Source of the DNA: Rhizobiales bacterium PAR1
GTDB taxonomy: Bacteria > Pseudomonadota > Alphaproteobacteria > Rhizobiales > Beijerinckiaceae
DNA: 64,000 bases
Assembly: GCA_002256205.1 (NCBI GenBank)
Contig: NKIW01000007.1
Coordinates: 62,001-126,000 of the forward strand
Reading direction: 5' to 3'
Below are positions 59,242-64,000 of this stretch, one piece after another (positions within the stretch are counted from its first letter, which is position 1; the number at the start of each line of letters is the position of its first letter). The notes below the pieces were generated by a model, which searched no databases, was not told the origin of the DNA, and saw nothing but the letters and a program-made list of their open reading frames with translations. The position numbers and the translations under genes were made by a program.

Positions 59242-61271
59242 CAGATTTGCTCCATCCGGATATTGCGAAAGCCGTCGACCTCGGCGCGCCACCCCTCGGT
59301 AATCAGCAGCGTCGTATCGTCCTGAATGACAATGGCGGGGCCGGACATGGTCGCGCCGGGCGTCAGGAATTTTCGATCATAGAGCCGGGCTTGGCGCCAC
59401 GCGCCGCCGGAATAGAGCTGCGTTGTGCCACTGGCGCGCGCCTCATGCAGCGCGCCCTCGGCGTGAGACAGTCGGAGATCCGGGGCCGGTCTCGCGCTGG
59501 AGACGCGCAAATTGACGACATGCACTGGCGTTTCACGGTCTGAATGGCCGAAAGCGCGCTCATAGGCCTCGTGAAAGGTCGCGATGAGCGCATCGGGCGT
59601 CGCAAGATCGCCCACCGGCACCGTGATCTCGAAGGATTGTCCCTTGTAGCGCAGGTCCGCCGAGCGGGTGATCGCGGATTGCCCCGCCCCGACCATCCCG
59701 ACAATCGCCGCCTCGGCCTCAGCGGCCAATTCATCGAGTGTCTGGGCGATATTACCAAGGTTTTCGGACGCCAGCGGCAACAACACGGTTCGCATCGTAT
59801 CGCGTCGGATCGCCGCCGAGGCCGCCCCAAGCGCGCAAAGTGTGCCGGGGGTCGCCGGCACCAGCATACGCTGTACGCCCGCGGCTTCGGCGAGCAAGGT
59901 TCCGAGCATTGGCCCGGCACCGCCGAAGGGCATCAGTGTGAGTTCGCTGGCGTGAACCCCGGCGCGGGCCAGCAACTGCTCGATGGCGATCAGCATACCG
60001 CTGACGGCCACGCGGAGCACGCCTTCCGCCAGTTCCGGCACGCCGATGCCGAGCTTTTCCGCGATGGGCCGCGCAGCCAATTCTGCGAGCTCCGGCTTTG
60101 GCGTAATCGCGCCGAAGCCAATCACGCCATGGCCGAGAATGCCGGTTATCAGCGCGGCATCGGTGACGGTCATGGCCGCGCCGCCGCGATCAAAACAGGC
60201 TGGCCCCGGCGTCGAACCGGCGCTGACCGGCCCGACCTGCAAAACGCCCTGCTCATCGAGCCAAACGATCGACCCCCCACCCTGCCCCGAGGATTGCACC
60301 GCGACGGTGGTGGTTGCGAGCGGGAATTCGCCGATCGAAAGGCCGGTCGCGAAGGAAGGTTCGCCGTTCTCAAGCAGCGCAACATCCGCGCTGGTGCCGC
60401 CGATATCGAGTGTCAGCACAGATTGGAGGCCCGTCGCCTTGGCAACCAGCGAGGCGCCAACCACGCCGGAAGCCGTACCGGAGAGCAGCATTCCGACGCA
60501 ATCGCGGCGCCCCGCCTCGGCGGTCATGGTGCCGCCGATTGAGGTGGTGAGCAGCAGCGGTGCCGTAACGCCCGCCTTTTCGAGCTCGCCCGAGACGCGG
60601 CGGAGATAATTGTCGATGCGCGGCTGGACATAGGCGTTGAGCACGGCGGTCGTGGTGCGCTCGTATTCGCGGATGACCGGCCAGACCTCGGCACCACAGA
60701 ACACCGTGATCTCCGGTGCGATCTTCGCGATCATGGCCGCGACCGCGCGTTCGTGACGCGGCGCACGCCAGGCGTGGAGAAATGAGACAACGACTACCTC
60801 GGCCCCGACCGTGCGGGCCTTGGCGACGGCGGCGGCGATATCCGCTTCATTGGGGGCAAGCAAGGTTTCACCCGTCGCCGCCATGCGCTCGGCAATCGGG
60901 AAGACGTGCTCACGCGGCACGAGTGGTGCGGGCCGCTCGCAGTAGAGGCTGTAGGGATTGGGCATCCGGAGGCGCGCAAGTTCGAGAATATCGGTAAAGC
61001 CTGCTGTCGTGAACAGCGCGACCCGTGCGCCGCGCCGCTGAATGATGGTGTTCACGCCCACTGTCGTGCCATGGACGAAGCGCTCAATCTCACCGAGCAT
61101 TAGCCCGCCATCCGCAAGACGCTTGAGCCCGGCGGCGATATCCTCGCCCGGTGCTGTGGGCGTGGTCAGAACTTTCAGCGTTTCAATCTCGCCAGTTCGG
61201 GTATCCACCGCGACGAAATCGGCAAAGGTTCCGCCGATATCCACGCCGACAATCAAAGGCATACCCGTCAT
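59241..61271 (-). CDS. hyuA: Hydantoinase A/oxoprolinase-family ATPase subunit (pair 2)
   Basis: The 676-residue subunit contains VDIGGTFADFVAVD (the usual second Thr of GGTFTD is Ala here), FVHGTTVGVNTIIQRRG, EYERTTTAVLNAYVQP, TLDIGGTSADVALLE and GQGGGSIVWLDEQG. It starts at 61271, or at the ATG three codons later. The order hyuA-hyuB is opposite to pair 1 (hyuB-hyuA), so the two pairs are not a recent tandem duplication. The fused Dpp ATPase gene lies 30 bases upstream, which suggests co-transcription with the importer. Confidence 0.92.
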   Translation of the reverse strand: MTGMPLIVGVDIGGTFADFVAVDTRTGEIETLKVLTTPTAPGEDIAAGLKRLADGGLMLGEIERFVHGTTVGVNTIIQRRGARVALFTTAGFTDILELARLRMPNPYSLYCERPAPLVPREHVFPIAERMAATGETLLAPNEADIAAAVAKARTVGAEVVVVSFLHAWRAPRHERAVAAMIAKIAPEITVFCGAEVWPVIREYERTTTAVLNAYVQPRIDNYLRRVSGELEKAGVTAPLLLTTSIGGTMTAEAGRRDCVGMLLSGTASGVVGASLVAKATGLQSVLTLDIGGTSADVALLENGEPSFATGLSIGEFPLATTTVAVQSSGQGGGSIVWLDEQGVLQVGPVSAGSTPGPACFDRGGAAMTVTDAALITGILGHGVIGFGAITPKPELAELAARPIAEKLGIGVPELAEGVLRVAVSGMLIAIEQLLARAGVHASELTLMPFGGAGPMLGTLLAEAAGVQRMLVPATPGTLCALGAASAAIRRDTMRTVLLPLASENLGNIAQTLDELAAEAEAAIVGMVGAGQSAITRSADLRYKGQSFEITVPVGDLATPDALIATFHEAYERAFGHSDRETPVHVVNLRVSSARPAPDLRLSHAEGALHEARASGTTQLYSGGAWRQARLYDRKFLTPGATMSGPAIVIQDDTTLLITEGWRAEVDGFRNIRMEQI

Positions 61272-61301
61272 CCCTGTCGTTTGAGGCGTTCTGCTGCCCC
61301 G

Positions 61302-63095
61302 TCAAAGCTCGCTGGTCTCACGATGGCAGGCGATGAGAGCATCTGCCGAGGCCTGCCAAACCAGCGGCGATACGTGGTCGCAGGTGCCGGGAATGCGCTG
61401 CGAGCAGCGCGGAAAGAAGGCGCAGCCGGTCAAGGCCTGCATTGCCACGATATCGACCTTCGCTTCGCTCGCGGCAGCGGTGGAGTCCTCCAGCCAGCCC
61501 CGGCGCAGTTCCGGCACGGACGCGAACAGCAGCTGCGTGTAGGGATGGTGATGCGGCGCGGTGATCGCGCTTGCCGGGATTTTCTCGGCCATCCGGCCCG
61601 CATAGAGCACCATGACATCATCGCAGATGGCGCGCACGGTTTTGAGATCGTGACTGATGAACATCGTGGTCAGGCCGAGATCGCGGCGCAATTCGGCCAT
61701 TAGATCAAGGATTGCTGCGGCGACCACGGTATCAAGCGCGGAAGTCACTTCGTCGCAGAGGAGCAGATCCGGCTTGGCGGCGAGCGCACGGGCAAGGTTG
61801 ACGCGCTGCTTCTGCCCTCCGGACAGATCACCCGGACGACGCTGCATGACCGAGGCCGGGAGATGCGTGAGATCAAGCAGTTCGCGCACACGTTTGGCGC
61901 GCGCCTCCCCCGTCAACCCGAAATAGAAGGTGAGCGGGCGCCCCAGAATGTCCTCGACCGACACGCGCGGATTGAGCGCGGTATCCGCCATCTGGAAGAC
62001 GATCTGGATGCGGCGAAGCTGGTCCTTGGTGCGTTGCGCTAGCGCGGGCGGCAAGGCTTCTCCGCCAAGCTTTACCGTGCCGCGTGCGAGCGGCGTCAGA
62101 CCCGCAATGACGCGCGCGAGCGTTGACTTTCCACAACCGGATTCGCCGATCACCCCGAGCGAGCGCCCCGGAGAAATGGCAAGATCGATGTCGCGCAGGA
62201 TCGGTATCGTGGGCACACCATCGGGCCCCACACTGCCGTAGCCCGCAAGCAAGCCCGAGACTTCAAGGAGCGGCGCAGCGGTGGTTGGCGGTACATGTGC
62301 GAGGCGCGGCGCGGGTTCCGCCGCAGCCAGCAGGCTCTTAGAATACGCGTCCAGCGGGCGATGGATCAGCGCGTCGGTTCCACCAATCTCGCGCACTTCG
62401 CCGTTTCGCAGCACCGTGATGCTGTCTGCGATCTGGGCAATGACCGCAAGATCGTGGGTCACGTAGATGCCGGTCGTCGCACGGTCGCGGATCGCCGATT
62501 TGAAGGCTTTGAGGACCTCGATCTGCGTCGTGACATCCAGCGCGGTGGTCGGCTCGTCGAAAATCACCACCTCGGGGTCGGTGATCAGCGCCATTGCGGC
62601 CATCAGGCGTTGGAGTTGACCACCGGAAACCTGATGGGGGTAGCGCGCGCCGATCGTCTCCGGCTCAGGAATGGCCAACGCTCGGAAAAGCTCGACGGCT
62701 TTCGCTTTAGCCGCAGCCTCGGTTGCGGTGCCGTGGATCAGCGCGCTTTCGATCACCTGCGCCATTATCGTGCGCGAGGGGTTGAAGGATGCCGCCGCGC
62801 TCTGGGCGATATAGGCGACGCGGCGTCCGCGTAACGCCATCAGCCCCTTGGCATCGAGCGCGGTGACATCGGTTTCGCCGATGCGCACGCTGCCGCCAGA
62901 GATACGACAGCCAAAGCGGGTATAACCCATGGTCGCGAGCGCGATGGTCGTCTTGCCGGAGCCGGATTCGCCGATCAGTCCCATGACTTCGCCGCGTTTG
63001 ACCGAAAAGCTGACGCCTCTGACAATCTCGGTCTCAGCGCCATTCGCGGCGCGGGCGGTAACGCGCAGGTCCTTGATGTCGATGAGTGCGGTCAT
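61302..63095 (-). CDS. Fused DppD-DppF ABC ATPase (system 2)
   Basis: ATG 63095 gives a 597-residue protein with two complete ATPase units. The first has Walker A GESGSGKTT, signature VSGGQLQRLMAAMAL and Walker B VVIFDEPTTALDVT; the second, from about residue 290, has GESGCGKST, LSGGQKQRVNLARALA and LLLCDEVTSALDT, ending in the oligo_HPY Cys region TGCAFFPRCSQRIPGTC. Such fusions are frequent in Dpp/Gsi-type importers. The gene lies one base after dppC. Confidence 0.93.
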   Translation of the reverse strand: MTALIDIKDLRVTARAANGAETEIVRGVSFSVKRGEVMGLIGESGSGKTTIALATMGYTRFGCRISGGSVRIGETDVTALDAKGLMALRGRRVAYIAQSAAASFNPSRTIMAQVIESALIHGTATEAAAKAKAVELFRALAIPEPETIGARYPHQVSGGQLQRLMAAMALITDPEVVIFDEPTTALDVTTQIEVLKAFKSAIRDRATTGIYVTHDLAVIAQIADSITVLRNGEVREIGGTDALIHRPLDAYSKSLLAAAEPAPRLAHVPPTTAAPLLEVSGLLAGYGSVGPDGVPTIPILRDIDLAISPGRSLGVIGESGCGKSTLARVIAGLTPLARGTVKLGGEALPPALAQRTKDQLRRIQIVFQMADTALNPRVSVEDILGRPLTFYFGLTGEARAKRVRELLDLTHLPASVMQRRPGDLSGGQKQRVNLARALAAKPDLLLCDEVTSALDTVVAAAILDLMAELRRDLGLTTMFISHDLKTVRAICDDVMVLYAGRMAEKIPASAITAPHHHPYTQLLFASVPELRRGWLEDSTAAASEAKVDIVAMQALTGCAFFPRCSQRIPGTCDHVSPLVWQASADALIACHRETSEL

Positions 63096-63096
63096 C

Positions 63097-63906
63097 TTAA
63101 TGACCCCGCTCTTGCGGGCCGAAGAACCCGTCAATCGTGAGATTCACAGAAATCGTCAGGCTCGCAATCGCCAGCGCCGGGAAGATCACCGCCGGAGCGC
63201 CATAAGGCAGGCCGCCGATATTCTCGCGCACGAGCGAGCCCCAATCCGCCTCAGGAGGCTGCACGCCGAGTCCAAGAAACGAGAGGCTGGAGAGCAGGAG
63301 CACCACATAAATGAAGCGTAGGCCGAAATCCGCCAGTACCGGGCCGATCATATTCGGCAGGATCTCGCGCAGCATAACGTAGAACGTCCCCTCACCACGC
63401 GCCCGCGCTACGGTCACGAAATCGAGCGCGGCGACATTCACCGCCACCGAGCGGACAATGCGGTAGCAGCCCGGCAGGTAGATGATCCCCAGCGTCAGGA
63501 TCAGAACCGGCATCGACGAGCCGAAAGCCGCAACCACCACGAGGCCAAACATCTTCGAGGGGATCGAGATCAGCGCATCGAGAAAGCGGCTGAGTGCCAT
63601 GTCGAAAACGCCGCCGATGGCGGAGGCTGCAAGGCCGAGCAGTAGGCCCGAGCCTACCGAAATCATGGTAGCGACCAGCGCAATGCCGACCGTGTAGCGC
63701 GTGCCGGCGATGATGCGCGAGAGCATGTCGCGGCCGAAATAGTCGGTCCCCAGCCAGTAGGCGCGGCTCATCGCCTCAAAGAGATCCGCATCCTGAATGA
63801 CAGCCGGATCATAGGGCGAAATCAGCGGGCCGATGAAGGCCATCGCCAGCCAGAAAAGGACGATGGCGGGCGCGATCCAGCGCGTGAGGCGGGCTGCGGC
63901 GCTCAT
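63097..63906 (-). CDS. DppC-type ABC permease (system 2)
   Basis: The 269-residue permease begins with a short membrane segment and contains ISPYDPAVIQDADLF and LGTDYFGRDMLSRIIAGTRYT, the DppC hallmark. FVTVARARGEGTFYVMLREILPN, outlined, is the coupling loop. It overlaps the partial DppB gene by ATGA. Confidence 0.92.
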   Translation of the reverse strand: MSAAARLTRWIAPAIVLFWLAMAFIGPLISPYDPAVIQDADLFEAMSRAYWLGTDYFGRDMLSRIIAGTRYTVGIALVATMISVGSGLLLGLAASAIGGVFDMALSRFLDALISIPSKMFGLVVVAAFGSSMPVLILTLGIIYLPGCYRIVRSVAVNVAALDFVTVARARGEGTFYVMLREILPNMIGPVLADFGLRFIYVVLLLSSLSFLGLGVQPPEADWGSLVRENIGGLPYGAPAVIFPALAIASLTISVNLTIDGFFGPQERGH

Positions 63907-64000
63907 TGGTGCCTCAGGCGAGGATTGGCGACGATCGCCGCGATATCCGCCGCCGTCACGAGAATGAGGTAGGCGCCGCAGAACAGCATCGCGCAGGCCT
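63903..64000 (-). CDS. DppB-type ABC permease, C-terminal end (system 2)
   Basis: The frame is open from the right edge and ends at the stop overlapping the dppC start. The 32 visible residues are a hydrophobic helix (MLFCGAYLILVTAADIAAI) followed by VANPRLRHQ, matching the terminal helix and NPRLR-type tail of DppB. The N-terminal part lies outside the window. Confidence 0.75.
   Translation of the reverse strand, partial: ACAMLFCGAYLILVTAADIAAIVANPRLRHQ

Overview
The window reads as a catabolic and transport-rich chromosomal segment of a GC-rich alphaproteobacterium, most likely a member of the Hyphomicrobiales (Rhizobiales). This is inferred from the family mix (malonyl-CoA synthetase, several Liv, Opp/Dpp and TRAP importers, two hydantoinase/oxoprolinase pairs), from tight operons with ATGA overlaps, and from a triplicated palindrome of a type I recall from that order. 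I saw no tRNA, rRNA, CRISPR array, insertion sequence or phage gene. Function calls rest on recognised motifs and families, not on database searches.

Layout. 1-3739 (+): 3' end of matB, an orphan ModA-like binding protein, a GntR/FCD regulator and uronate isomerase (uxaC). 3743-5134 (-): a fumarate-reductase-type flavoprotein. From a two-dyad operator at 5156-5193, a block of 14 closely spaced plus-strand genes runs to 20382: HutC-type regulator, TctC-like binding protein, complete LivKHMGF importer, MmgE/PrpD, isocitrate-lyase/PEP-mutase-type lyase, HyuB-HyuA, an isochorismatase-fold protein lacking the usual catalytic Cys, and a LeuCD-type hydratase. This resembles an undescribed import-and-degradation route. 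20372-28376 (-): IlvD/EDD sugar-acid dehydratase, NodB/PuuE-like cyclic-amide hydrolase candidate, Opp/Dpp ATPases and permeases, a 58-bp tandem repeat array, a creatininase-family hydrolase and a MarR regulator. The matching peptide-binding protein starts a divergent plus-strand operon (28519-33649) with isoaspartyl peptidase, a PanE-like reductase and two SDRs.

33653-40503 is a sugar-acid locus: TRAP importer (DctPQM), GntR regulator and DapA-type aldolase on minus; aldo/keto reductase, lactonase and FucU/RbsD mutarotase on plus. Together they suggest non-phosphorylative L-fucose-like (6-deoxyhexose) catabolism. After an exported ankyrin protein, a cobalamin riboswitch (about 41398-41590) precedes btuB-btuC-btuD-btuF; the convergent operon is dgoK-dgoA-cobP. 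glpD and glpK follow (48628-51687).

51688-52243 is the longest gene-poor stretch and carries a structured leader before a second Liv system, livK-livH-livMG(fused)-livF (52244-57237). A strong hairpin separates it from the minus-strand hyuA-hyuB pair (61271-57271) and a second Dpp importer (fused DppDF, DppC and the DppB C-terminus) running off the right edge. The recurring pairing of hyuAB genes with Liv and Dpp importers, and the 5.2-20.4 kb gene block, are the most interesting features.
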